A stretch of 23,515 nucleotides of DNA from Clostridiaceae bacterium (lineage in GTDB: Bacteria > Bacillota_A > Clostridia > Clostridiales > Clostridiaceae). Numbering within the stretch: position 1 is the first letter of the stretch; each line of letters starts with the position of its first letter. Under the pieces are notes generated by a model, which saw only the letters and a program-made list of their open reading frames with translations, had not been told where the DNA came from and did not search any database. Shown here one piece after another: positions 1 through 10,693 of this stretch. The DNA lies in NCBI GenBank assembly GCA_029256485.1, contig JAQSXU010000081.1, forward strand, positions 1-23,515, written 5' to 3'. The position numbers and the translations under genes are program-made.

Positions 1-62
1 GGGCTCGAACCTGTGACCCTCTGCTTGTAAGGCAGATGCTCTCCCAGCTGAGCTATGCGCCC
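1..62 (-). tRNA. tRNA-Val (anticodon UAC), 3' end cut by window edge
   Basis: Read on the minus strand, this begins with the acceptor strand GGGCGCA (62 to 56), followed by a D-arm with GCTCAGCTGGGAGAGC. The anticodon arm has stem TCTGC/GCAGA around loop CTTACAA, giving anticodon TAC (valine). The T-arm starts with ACAGG and TTCGAGC. The last T-stem bases and the 3' acceptor strand lie beyond position 1. A consensus promoter sits 24 bases upstream, so this is probably the first gene of a tRNA transcript leaving the window. Confidence 0.93.
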
Positions 63-85
63 ACATATGTCATAAGACAATAATA

Positions 86-114
86 ATTATATAATCTAAA
101 AATAAATTTGTCAA
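86..114 (-). promoter_or_regulatory. Consensus vegetative promoter of the tRNA-Val gene
   Basis: On the minus strand TTGACA (114-109) and TATAAT (91-86) are separated by exactly 17 bases, a perfect sigma-A-type match. The tRNA 5' end at 62 is 24 bases past the -10 box, as expected for a short tRNA leader. Confidence 0.9.
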
Positions 115-141
115 TATTTTATCGTAAACATTTTATTTACT

Positions 142-167
142 AAAGAAAGTGCGGCTAAACACCACAC
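142..167 (-). terminator. Probable terminator of the beta-glucoside operon
   Basis: On the minus strand a 6-bp stem (GTGTGG with CCGCAC, one U-G wobble) closes a 7-base loop and is followed by TTTCTTT. It lies 24 bases after the GH1 stop codon and before the tRNA promoter. The stem is short, so this is a moderate call. Confidence 0.5.
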
Positions 168-190
168 CTCCTTTAAGTTAAAAATCTAAT

Positions 191-1633
<1,443 letters not shown>

Positions 1634-1643
1634 TTAAATATTT

Positions 1644-4533
<2,890 letters not shown>

Positions 4534-4571
4534 TGTTTTCCCTCACCTACCTCCTACTCTGACATAGAATA

Positions 4572-4628
4572 TAAAAGACCTCAATTAATCAAAAGAAATT
4601 ATATATTTCTTTTCACTAATTAAGGTCT
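4572..4628 (-). terminator. Leader terminator of the bgl operon
   Basis: On the minus strand a stem of about 24 pairs begins with AGACCTTAATTA and ends with GATTAATTGAGGTCT, interrupted only by wobbles and one mismatch, and closes on a small AT loop. TTTTAT follows. Its first bases overlap the RAT at 4624-4652, forming the first antitermination switch. Confidence 0.88.
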
Positions 4629-4652
4629 CGCCTGCATTACCAGTAACAATCC
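4624..4652 (-). promoter_or_regulatory. RAT antiterminator site in the licT leader
   Basis: The minus strand reads GGATTGTTACTGGTAATGC followed by AGGCGAGACC. It differs from the RAT at 3663-3691 at one position only. It lies about 30 bases after the predicted transcription start and overlaps the following terminator, giving autoregulation of licT. Confidence 0.92.
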
Positions 4653-4662
4653 TTATTTCAAA

Positions 4663-4678
4663 ATGTAACCGTTTAACT
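4663..4678. promoter_or_regulatory. Possible cre (CcpA) site in the bgl leader
   Basis: ATGTAACCGTTTAACT matches the cre consensus WTGNAANCGNWNNCW except at its last two positions. It lies just downstream of the predicted bgl transcription start, a usual road-block position for CcpA. Catabolite repression of beta-glucoside operons is well known in the family; this particular site is only a candidate. Confidence 0.35.
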
Positions 4679-4688
4679 TTATAGGTTT

Positions 4689-4717
4689 ATATTATACTTT
4701 TTTTTGACATCTGTCAA
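4689..4717 (-). promoter_or_regulatory. Promoter of the bgl operon
   Basis: On the minus strand TTGACA (4717-4712) is followed either after 15 bases by TATAAT (4696-4691) or after 17 bases by TAATAT (4694-4689). The -35 box is half of a palindrome, TTGACAGATGTCAA. The RAT begins about 30 bases past the predicted start. Confidence 0.7.
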
Positions 4718-4731
4718 CATTTTTTAATGAA

Positions 4732-4746
4732 AATTTTCAGAAAAAT
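4732..4746. promoter_or_regulatory. CodY-like box upstream of the bgl promoter
   Basis: AATTTTCAGAAAAAT matches the CodY consensus AATTTTCWGAAAATT at 14 of 15 positions. It is centred about 25 bases upstream of the bgl -35 box. In AT-rich DNA such a match can occur by chance, so function is inferred. Confidence 0.4.
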
Positions 4747-4762
4747 ATAATAAACAGTGAAG

Positions 4763-4888
4763 TCATTTACTTTTATTTTGTACCTGCTTTGTTCCAGGTT
4801 TGTTGTTTCTTTTATGAAATGCACGCTGAATACTCATTTTTTCAACTTTATTCATCATTGCCAGGTCCTCATTCTTAATTCCAGCCAC
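4763..4888 (-). CDS. Small basic protein of 41 residues, unknown function
   Basis: I do not recognise this protein. It starts at a GTG with a strong GGAGGAG 9 bases upstream and ends at TGA. The product is hydrophilic and lysine-rich (MAGIKNEDLAMMNK at the N terminus, KQVQNKSK at the C terminus), with no membrane segment and no cysteine. It starts 81 bases after the cupin stop on the same strand with no clear terminator between, so the two may be co-transcribed. The good ribosome binding site and stable frame argue for a real small gene, but a chance frame cannot be excluded. Confidence 0.5.
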   Translation of the reverse strand: MAGIKNEDLAMMNKVEKMSIQRAFHKRNNKPGTKQVQNKSK

Positions 4889-4969
4889 TTAAAGTCACTC
4901 CTCCATTAATTTATGATTTCCATCTTATGTTTTCCCCCAATTAAGATTTTATTCTTAATATAGCATATA

Positions 4970-5446
4970 TTATTCACCTTCATAGTATTCTACATTACTT
5001 TGCTTTTTATAAAATGTATTTGTACCCCCATTTAAAATTATACCAACCTTATCTGAATTAGGGTAATATGCTATGTCCGGATAACTGACTGTGTCGCAGT
5101 CCAGGTATACAAGTATTTCTGTTTCTGAGGAATTAATTATTCTATGAGCTCCTTTTTCTAGTGGAGGACAGACTATAACATCACCAGCAGAAATTGTTTT
5201 GTTTCCATCAGGGGTTTCTAAAATACCATTGCCGCTGATAACATAAAAAATTTCCTGGCTTTTCAGATGATAGTGATAGGGATAGCTTGCCTTCTGCGGC
5301 GGAATCTCATAAATAGAAACATTGCACTGACCTTCTTTGTATGGTTTTGTTACTTCATATTTATAATATTCATAAGGCTCATGATCATTTCTGTGTCTTG
5401 GCTTTATAGAGTTTTTATCTGTTATTTTAATTTCACCATTGTCCAT
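4970..5446 (-). CDS. Cupin-domain protein
   Basis: This is a 158-residue single-domain cupin. The first cupin motif is visible as HYH, then E and G residues (YPYHYHLKSQEIFYVISGNG, about residues 55-74). The second is GDVIVCPPLEKGAHRI (about 88-103), whose histidine completes a 3-His/1-Glu metal site. Cupins of this size act as metal-dependent isomerases, dioxygenases or sugar-binding domains, and nothing here picks one. The ATG is preceded by AAGGAGG. The small gene at 4763-4888 follows on the same strand, and a terminator at 5530-5553 separates it from the gene upstream, so it probably has its own promoter. Confidence 0.85.
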   Translation of the reverse strand: MDNGEIKITDKNSIKPRHRNDHEPYEYYKYEVTKPYKEGQCNVSIYEIPPQKASYPYHYHLKSQEIFYVISGNGILETPDGNKTISAGDVIVCPPLEKGAHRIINSSETEILVYLDCDTVSYPDIAYYPNSDKVGIILNGGTNTFYKKQSNVEYYEGE

Positions 5447-5529
5447 TTTACAGCCTCCTTATAAATAAAGGGTTTATTTACTTCATTATATTCTATATAC
5501 TCCCCCATTTCCCTCTTATTAACTCAAAT

Positions 5530-5553
5530 AAAAAAATAGCCCCAAAGGGCTAT
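5530..5553 (-). terminator. Rho-independent terminator after the membrane-protein gene
   Basis: On the minus strand ATAGCCC and GGGCTAT pair around a 4-base loop and are followed by a run of T. It lies 20 bases after the stop codon of the gene at 5573-5935. The same stem recurs at 8200-8216 and 14988-15004. Confidence 0.88.
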
Positions 5554-5572
5554 AATCTGTTATTCTATTATT

Positions 5573-5935
5573 CTATGGTTTTCTATTTTCATTACAGCTT
5601 TTGCGGCCATGAAAGAGTTTCTTACTGAAAATACACAGCTTGGCCAATAAACAAGTTAAAATAGCAAGTACAATACCTACACCTATACTTAAAAAAATAT
5701 ATTTTGAAGTAAATCTCAGGCATCCAAGATAAGCTTGGAAATTACAAAATGAACAAATACCCTTAAAATAACTCAGTCCTGCTAAATTGATACCCAAAAT
5801 TAACAAATCATACATTAAAGCTGAACCAGCTGCCCTCCAGCATTCCATTCTACGGTGGCATAGGAGACTTTGTATTAATACTGCAAATAACCCTGGTATG
5901 AAAAATATTAAGAAATATATAAATAAACTCAGCAC
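5573..5935 (-). CDS. Small integral membrane protein, unknown function
   Basis: I do not recognise the family. I place the start at the GTG at 5935 because AAAGGGAGGGAA ends 6 bases before it. The frame extends 18 codons further upstream, but without a ribosome binding site. The 120-residue product has three hydrophobic segments at about 3-25, 37-57 and 75-98. Cysteines CSFC and LGC lie between the second and third, and the C-terminal tail is basic. It follows the HAD phosphatase gene after 109 bases and ends in a clear terminator, so it is probably the last gene of the radical SAM/HAD unit. A -10-like TATAAT just upstream could give it its own transcript. Confidence 0.65.
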   Translation of the reverse strand: MLSLFIYFLIFFIPGLFAVLIQSLLCHRRMECWRAAGSALMYDLLILGINLAGLSYFKGICSFCNFQAYLGCLRFTSKYIFLSIGVGIVLAILTCLLAKLCIFSKKLFHGRKSCNENRKP

Positions 5936-6044
5936 TGAATTTCCCTCCCTTTGCATATTATATTCTTTATATATAATATGCTTCAGCACAGCAAAGGTAC
6001 CTGCTATATAGGGGACAAACTTTCATTATCTGTGCTGCAGATGT

Positions 6045-6704
6045 CTACTCAGATAATATGAATTTATTAAATGAATCCACTGTTGAAAAATAATAATCAG
6101 AGTTTTTCCCCATATATTCCTTTATTTCCGGAACTATGTGGGACCATCCTGCGGCAGCAAATTTAATATTACAGCTTCTTGCCATATCTAAGCCAGGCTT
6201 TAAATCATCCACCACTAATATATCACTGCTTTTTAAATTAAATTTTTTCATTATTTCCAACACCGGATATGGATTTGGTTTTCTTTGGTGCTCCTCTAAT
6301 TCCCAGCCAAAGATTAAATCAGGGGTAAAGTTACAATTTAACATATAGTCTCTGGCAATTTGCTCGCTTTCTGAATGGGACACCACGCATATTATTCCAC
6401 CTGATTCTTTATATTGTTTTATGATTTCAGGAAAGCCTGGATAGAAATCCGGCACCTTTGTTTTTGTGTAGCTTTTCCATACTTTATATTGATATTCCTG
6501 TTCATCCTCACTTAATTTTAAAATATCCTTACACAATGATAAAAATCCGGGATTAAAACAATATGAAACAAAATCTTCAAGGCTTAATGGCTTCATATTA
6601 GGCCTCAATACTTTCATTGCTTCCATAAAAGATGGATAATGAATTTCTGGTGTACTTTTGACTACTGTATCATCATGATCTAAAATTAAACAACGGTATT
6701 TCAA
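6045..6704 (-). CDS. HAD-superfamily hydrolase, probable small-molecule phosphatase
   Basis: This 219-residue HAD protein shows all core motifs. Motif I is LDHDDT with nucleophile D9 and acid/base D11, motif II is the serine of VVSHS (S109), motif III is K142 in RKPNP, and motif IV is the acidic pair D166-D167 in VVDD. The helical stretch between motifs I and II is a type C1 cap, as in phosphoglycolate-phosphatase-like enzymes. The start codon is TTG, with GGGGGGAG close upstream. It begins 65 bases after the radical SAM stop, so the two are likely co-transcribed. The substrate is unknown. Confidence 0.85.
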   Translation of the reverse strand: MKYRCLILDHDDTVVKSTPEIHYPSFMEAMKVLRPNMKPLSLEDFVSYCFNPGFLSLCKDILKLSEDEQEYQYKVWKSYTKTKVPDFYPGFPEIIKQYKESGGIICVVSHSESEQIARDYMLNCNFTPDLIFGWELEEHQRKPNPYPVLEIMKKFNLKSSDILVVDDLKPGLDMARSCNIKFAAAGWSHIVPEIKEYMGKNSDYYFSTVDSFNKFILSE

Positions 6705-6769
6705 TTAGCTCCCCCCAAAATCTTTTAACTATTCTTCTTAATAAGTATAAAACCGATTAATCCAGCATT

Positions 6770-8056
6770 CTACTTTGTCCCTTTTATAGAAAGCTTATAA
6801 CCTAGGTTCACTATAAAATTATGAACTACATTGGTTTTCGAAACTGAAATTCTTTTTATAATTGATTTCATAGAATAGAATTCTTTTCTAAACCACATAT
6901 AGCCATTAAATAACTCCTGTGGAGTCATATTCTTGGGTTTAAATGCCACTCTTGTTTTTCCATTGTAGTCTGTCCAATCTTCAGATATCAGTCTTTCTTC
7001 TTTCTTAAATTTATCATACAGAATTGTTTTGGGCAACGGAGTCAATATACTAACTGTAACACCATCTATACCCAAGTTATTACAGGCTTCAAGTGTGCTT
7101 TTAAATACACTTTTTGTGTCTGTATCAAAACCAAATATTATACCAGCCTGCACAGCAATTCCATTTTTATGAATTAAATTTATTATATTTCTGTATCTAT
7201 CTACGTTATTAATTTCTTTATTAACACTTTTCAAACTGTCTTCTGAAAATGACTCTAACCCAACAAATAAATATTCACAGCCTGATTTTTTTGCCAGCTT
7301 TAAAAGCTCTTCATCCTGGCATCTTTCCAAGGTAACTTGAGCTGCCCATTTTTTATTTAATTTTAGTAACTGCTGCATTAGTTTTTTTGAATACTCTGTG
7401 TCTCCAAAAAAGTTATCATCCCAAAATACAAAATATTTTCTATTAATACTTTTTATATCTTCCATTACTTCGTCAATGGGACGTGTTCTAAATGAATCAA
7501 AATATATCTGTTTTAAATTGCAGTAACTGCAGTGATATGGGCAGCCTCTTGTGGCAAAAACCGCCCCTTTTGTTAAATATCTTCCTTTTACTAAATCTCT
7601 TCTTGGTACGGGGATTCCCTTTAAGGAAGGTATGATATCATCACAACTGTATATTTTATTTGGCTTATTATTATAAAAATCATCTAAAAACTGCGGCCAG
7701 GTTAACTCAGCTTCCCCAATTATAATATAATCACAGTGCTCTGCTGCTTCTTGGGACAGCAATGTTGCATGAGGACCTCCAAAAACAACCTTGGCTCCTT
7801 TCTTTCTAAATTTATCTGCAATTTCGTAACAGTGAGAAGCATTTGAAGTATTTACAGTTACAGCAGCTAGATCATAATTTCCTTCATTGGGTATCTTTTG
7901 ATTATATTCATCCACAAGTGAAACGTTATACTTTGACTGGTCTATAAAAGCTGCTAAATATGGCATAGTGATTTGAATAAAATTATTAACCTGTTTTTTT
8001 CTAAAATTATTTATTTCCCTATTTTCAGGTGTTATCATTAATATATTTTTTTTCAT
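6770..8056 (-). CDS. B12-binding domain radical SAM protein
   Basis: The 428-residue protein has an N-terminal cobalamin-binding-type fold (about 1-130, with VVFGGPHAT near 90-98 and IIIGEAE near 111-117). A radical SAM core follows with the 4Fe-4S motif CxxxCxxC at C172, C176 and C179 (TRGCPYHCSYCN). Such proteins use S-adenosylmethionine and usually cobalamin for methylations or rearrangements in secondary metabolite, lipid or cofactor pathways. The radical SAM chemistry is clear but the substrate is not. The ATG is preceded by TTGGAGC. It is the first gene of a likely unit with the HAD phosphatase and the small membrane protein. A phosphatase partner hints at a phosphorylated or lipid-linked substrate, but this is inference. 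Confidence 0.88.
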   Translation of the reverse strand: MKKNILMITPENREINNFRKKQVNNFIQITMPYLAAFIDQSKYNVSLVDEYNQKIPNEGNYDLAAVTVNTSNASHCYEIADKFRKKGAKVVFGGPHATLLSQEAAEHCDYIIIGEAELTWPQFLDDFYNNKPNKIYSCDDIIPSLKGIPVPRRDLVKGRYLTKGAVFATRGCPYHCSYCNLKQIYFDSFRTRPIDEVMEDIKSINRKYFVFWDDNFFGDTEYSKKLMQQLLKLNKKWAAQVTLERCQDEELLKLAKKSGCEYLFVGLESFSEDSLKSVNKEINNVDRYRNIINLIHKNGIAVQAGIIFGFDTDTKSVFKSTLEACNNLGIDGVTVSILTPLPKTILYDKFKKEERLISEDWTDYNGKTRVAFKPKNMTPQELFNGYMWFRKEFYSMKSIIKRISVSKTNVVHNFIVNLGYKLSIKGTK

Positions 8057-8193
8057 AATTTTAGCTCCAATTTAATTTTCCCCTTAATTGGTATTTTCTT
8101 AAGGCATGGTTTAGCGTGGCAATTATTTTTTGTTATAAATAATGTTAACTACTATATTCTATATATTATATAATTTCCCTTTTATTGATGAAT

Positions 8194-8216
8194 AAAAAAA
8201 TAGCCCAGTGGGCTAT
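8194..8216 (-). terminator. Minus-strand terminator with no annotated gene upstream of it
   Basis: ATAGCCC and GGGCTAT pair around a 3-base loop, followed on the minus strand by seven T residues. The orientation is clear because there is no T run on the plus strand. The nearest gene that could feed it is absent, which suggests a short transcript starting near 8340. Confidence 0.75.
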
Positions 8217-8228
8217 TAAAGTATAGGT

Positions 8229-8318
8229 TTAAAATGAATAAAAAATACCCAAAATGTTTATTTTATTCTTCTGATACAATTGTAAATCTTTCATTCTTGT
8301 ATCAGGTGCTCCCTTCAT
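8229..8318 (-). other. Possible short transcript or 29-residue peptide, or a gene remnant
   Basis: An ATG at 8318 opens a 29-codon frame (MKGAPDTRMKDLQLYQ at its start) ending 12 bases before the terminator at 8194-8216. A TATAAT at 8350-8345 would start a transcript near 8338. There is no good ribosome binding site, and the frame stays open for 9 more codons upstream, so it may instead be a small RNA or the tail of a decayed gene. The inverted repeat CTGATACAA/TTGTATCAG lies inside it and would fold in the RNA. Confidence 0.25.
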
Positions 8319-8426
8319 TGCTTCTAATAGTACAATATATGTAAATTATAAATCACTTTTATATTTAATACAGTTGCAGTATATTAGTATTAGCAAAATA
8401 ATTTTGGAAAAATGAGGTGCTTAAAA

Positions 8427-9053
8427 ATGAAGGTATTGCTTATCAATGGAAGTCCAAAAGCTGAAGGATGTACTTATACTGCTTTATGTGAAGTAGCTAA
8501 AGAATTAGAAAAGGGAAATATTGAAACAGAAATTTTTCACGTTGGTAATAAACCTATACGCGGATGCACAGCATGCGGAGGCTGTTCTAAAACTAACTCA
8601 GGAAGATGCATATTTAATGATGATACTGTAAATATAGCTTTAGAAAAAGCTGAAGAAGCTGATGGTTTTGTTTTTGGTTCTCCTGTCCATTATGCAGCTG
8701 CTTCCGGCTTAATAACATCTTTTTTAGACAGATTTTTTTATGCCGGAAACTGCTTTCAATATAAACCTGGTGCTGCAATCGTAAGCTGCAGACGAGGCGG
8801 TGCAACAGCAGCCTTTGAACAGTTAAACAAATACTTTACTATTTCAAATATGCCCATTGTATCTTCTCAATATTGGAATATGGTTCACGGAAATACACCT
8901 GAGGAAGTAAAACAGGATTTAGAAGGGATGCAAACCATGAGAACATTGGGGAAAAATATGGCCTGGCTCTTAAAATCCATAGATGCAGGTAAAGAGGCAG
9001 GAATCTCATTACCAGAAAAAGAACCAAGAGCTGTTACTAATTTTATACGTTAA
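8427..9053 (+). CDS. Flavodoxin-fold NAD(P)H/FMN oxidoreductase, iron-sulfur flavoprotein type
   Basis: The 208-residue protein begins with the FMN phosphate-binding loop of the NADPH-dependent FMN reductase/flavodoxin fold (LLINGSPKAEGCT, 4-16). A cysteine group follows at C47, C50, C53 and C61 (CTACGGC, then C), the compact motif of iron-sulfur flavoproteins that can hold a 4Fe-4S cluster. GSPVHYAAASG further on fits the FMN-binding region. It probably carries out cytoplasmic electron transfer or reduces quinones or xenobiotics. I use the ATG at 8427 because TGAGGTG lies 7 bases before it; an ATG five codons upstream has no ribosome binding site. The gene stands alone, with a hairpin terminator just after its stop. 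Confidence 0.87.
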   Translation: MKVLLINGSPKAEGCTYTALCEVAKELEKGNIETEIFHVGNKPIRGCTACGGCSKTNSGRCIFNDDTVNIALEKAEEADGFVFGSPVHYAAASGLITSFLDRFFYAGNCFQYKPGAAIVSCRRGGATAAFEQLNKYFTISNMPIVSSQYWNMVHGNTPEEVKQDLEGMQTMRTLGKNMAWLLKSIDAGKEAGISLPEKEPRAVTNFIR

Positions 9054-9059
9054 TATGAT

Positions 9060-9086
9060 AAGAGCCATTATTGGCTCTTAAATTTT
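9060..9086 (+). terminator. Terminator after the flavoprotein gene
   Basis: AAGAGCCA (9060-9067) pairs with TGGCTCTT (9072-9079) around a 4-base loop, followed by AAATTTTAT. It starts six bases after the stop codon. The T run is interrupted, so strength is uncertain. Confidence 0.7.
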
Positions 9087-9193
9087 ATCTGTATAAAGTT
9101 AGGTTTAATTACTAAGTTTATGGTAATACTTTGTTTAGACGTTTATATTCCCTCTTAGAACACATCCAATGAAAGGAGAGTATTATTCTAGAC

Positions 9194-10693
9194 ATGAGAG
9201 AAAATAGATTATTAACTAAAAGTCATTCAAATTCATATAGATATATATCAATTATCAGCATATTGTCAGCTTTCATAATAGGTTTATTTATATTATTCTA
9301 TCCCCCTGCTCCCGGAATTGCGGATCAGGGAGATTTTCAAAGAGTAATGAATGTTACTGGTCTAAGAGAGATAAAAGGACAAGAAGGAACTCACTGGTTT
9401 AAGTATGTAGTAAATAAATATGAAATTCTTTCAACCAGCGGCTCCAGACTTTTGGGCAGTATTCCAACAACAAGTATGATTTATCCTATTGCTCTAGGTA
9501 AACTATTATGCAAAATGCTTGGCTATAATTACTTTGACACTAGAGTTTTAGCTTTTATATATCTAGTTTTATACATAACTGCCTTATATATATGCCTCCG
9601 CTGTATTCATTTTAAAAATATAGTTACGGCAGTTTTTTTCAGTATACTGGCTGTAGTGATATTGGTTGATGGCAACTATATTGTATGGTTCAACAGCCTT
9701 TATGGAGAGCCAATGATGATTACTGGCCTGCTTTTATTCATTTCAAGTGTGCTGTACTTTTCGCAGCATAGAGAAGATAAAGATGTTAAAAAATTTTTAT
9801 TCTTATTTATCTCATCACTTTTGTTTCTAGGCTCCAAACCTCAATGCTTTGTTGCACTGCCACTTATAATTTTAATTATATTAAGGGTGGTGGAAATCAA
9901 TAGAAAGCAGATTTTTACAAAAGCTAATATATCTCTCATTTTCACCATACTAGCTTTGGTTTTCTATGTAAAAGGTACATATTCTCAAAATAATGCTACC
10001 TGTGGTGTGGATACAAAGTTTAATTCCGTTTTTTATGGTATTTTGAAAAACTCACAAAACCCTAAAAAAGACTTAGCTGCGCTTGGTTTATCCCCAGATT
10101 TATCAGTGGAGGCTGGAAAACATGCTTATTTGCCAAAAGATGATTATGTAAAATATATCCCCTGGTCAAGTGTAACAAATAAAGAATTTAATGAAAAAAT
10201 CAGTAATGCAAAACTGATGAAATTCTATATTTTACAGCCTGACAGGCTGCTAAAGGGTATGGAATATACTGCATCCAAGAGTTTTCATACTGATACCTCA
10301 CTTGGTAAATATGAAAAATCTAAAGTGCCCAGCTACACCCCTGAATTTAATCGTTTCACACTTTGGTCGGTCTTTAGAAGCTCCATGGCGCCTAAAAAAT
10401 TATTCTTCATAGGGGCTTTTTATATTTTAGTTTTTTCAATTTCTGCTGTCCAATACATTAAAAATAAGCATAGCAGTAAAAATACTCTGCAGATAGAGGT
10501 ATTGTGGATCATCATGTTCATTGGTATTATGCAGTTTCCTATGCCCTATATAGGTAACGGAGAAGCTGATACAGCAAAGCAGCTTTTTTTATTTAACTAT
10601 ACCTTCGACATTACTTTTTTAGCTGCCCTTACATGGATTTTTAATAAATTAATATCTATTTGCTGTAAATACAGGCATTTTCGTTTTCAATAA
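9194..10693 (+). CDS. Polytopic membrane protein, probable GT-C-type glycosyltransferase (WsfD-like)
   Basis: This 499-residue integral membrane protein has about ten hydrophobic segments. The first (about 17-37) is followed by an extracytoplasmic loop with IADQGDFQRVM (42-52). An acidic motif just after the first segment is the hallmark position of GT-C enzymes that use polyprenyl-phosphate sugars. A large soluble loop at about 265-390 separates the two membrane blocks. From memory it resembles WsfD-type glycan hexose transferases, but I cannot confirm this. The only start with a ribosome binding site is the ATG at 9194, with AGGAGAG 13 bases away, which is long. Its 3' end overlaps the convergent gene at 10656-12116 by 38 bases. 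The neighbouring GT2 may supply the lipid-linked sugar. Confidence 0.72.
   Translation: MRENRLLTKSHSNSYRYISIISILSAFIIGLFILFYPPAPGIADQGDFQRVMNVTGLREIKGQEGTHWFKYVVNKYEILSTSGSRLLGSIPTTSMIYPIALGKLLCKMLGYNYFDTRVLAFIYLVLYITALYICLRCIHFKNIVTAVFFSILAVVILVDGNYIVWFNSLYGEPMMITGLLLFISSVLYFSQHREDKDVKKFLFLFISSLLFLGSKPQCFVALPLIILIILRVVEINRKQIFTKANISLIFTILALVFYVKGTYSQNNATCGVDTKFNSVFYGILKNSQNPKKDLAALGLSPDLSVEAGKHAYLPKDDYVKYIPWSSVTNKEFNEKISNAKLMKFYILQPDRLLKGMEYTASKSFHTDTSLGKYEKSKVPSYTPEFNRFTLWSVFRSSMAPKKLFFIGAFYILVFSISAVQYIKNKHSSKNTLQIEVLWIIMFIGIMQFPMPYIGNGEADTAKQLFLFNYTFDITFLAALTWIFNKLISICCKYRHFRFQ

Larger units (their letters stand above)
8057..8426. other. Intergenic region between the divergent radical SAM and flavoprotein genes
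   Basis: These 370 bases contain the 5' leaders of both flanking genes and, on the minus strand, a possible short transcript with -10-like TATAAT (8350-8345), a 29-codon frame, a 9-bp inverted repeat (8271-8279 with 8297-8305) and a terminator (8194-8216). No longer gene is seen. Confidence 0.6.

Noticed and set aside
161..190. Tiny frame after AGGAGGTGTG near the end of the bgl operon, about nine codons
   Set aside because: Too short to support, and it overlaps the likely terminator stem.
4940..4959. ATTAAGA/TCTTAAT hairpin after the cupin gene as a terminator
   Set aside because: No T run follows on the minus strand and the stem is AT-only; probably chance in AT-rich DNA.
6025..6057. ATTATCTG/CAGATAAT inverted repeat over the HAD stop codon as a terminator
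   Set aside because: The loop is long (17 bases) and no T run follows; the downstream gene is likely co-transcribed.
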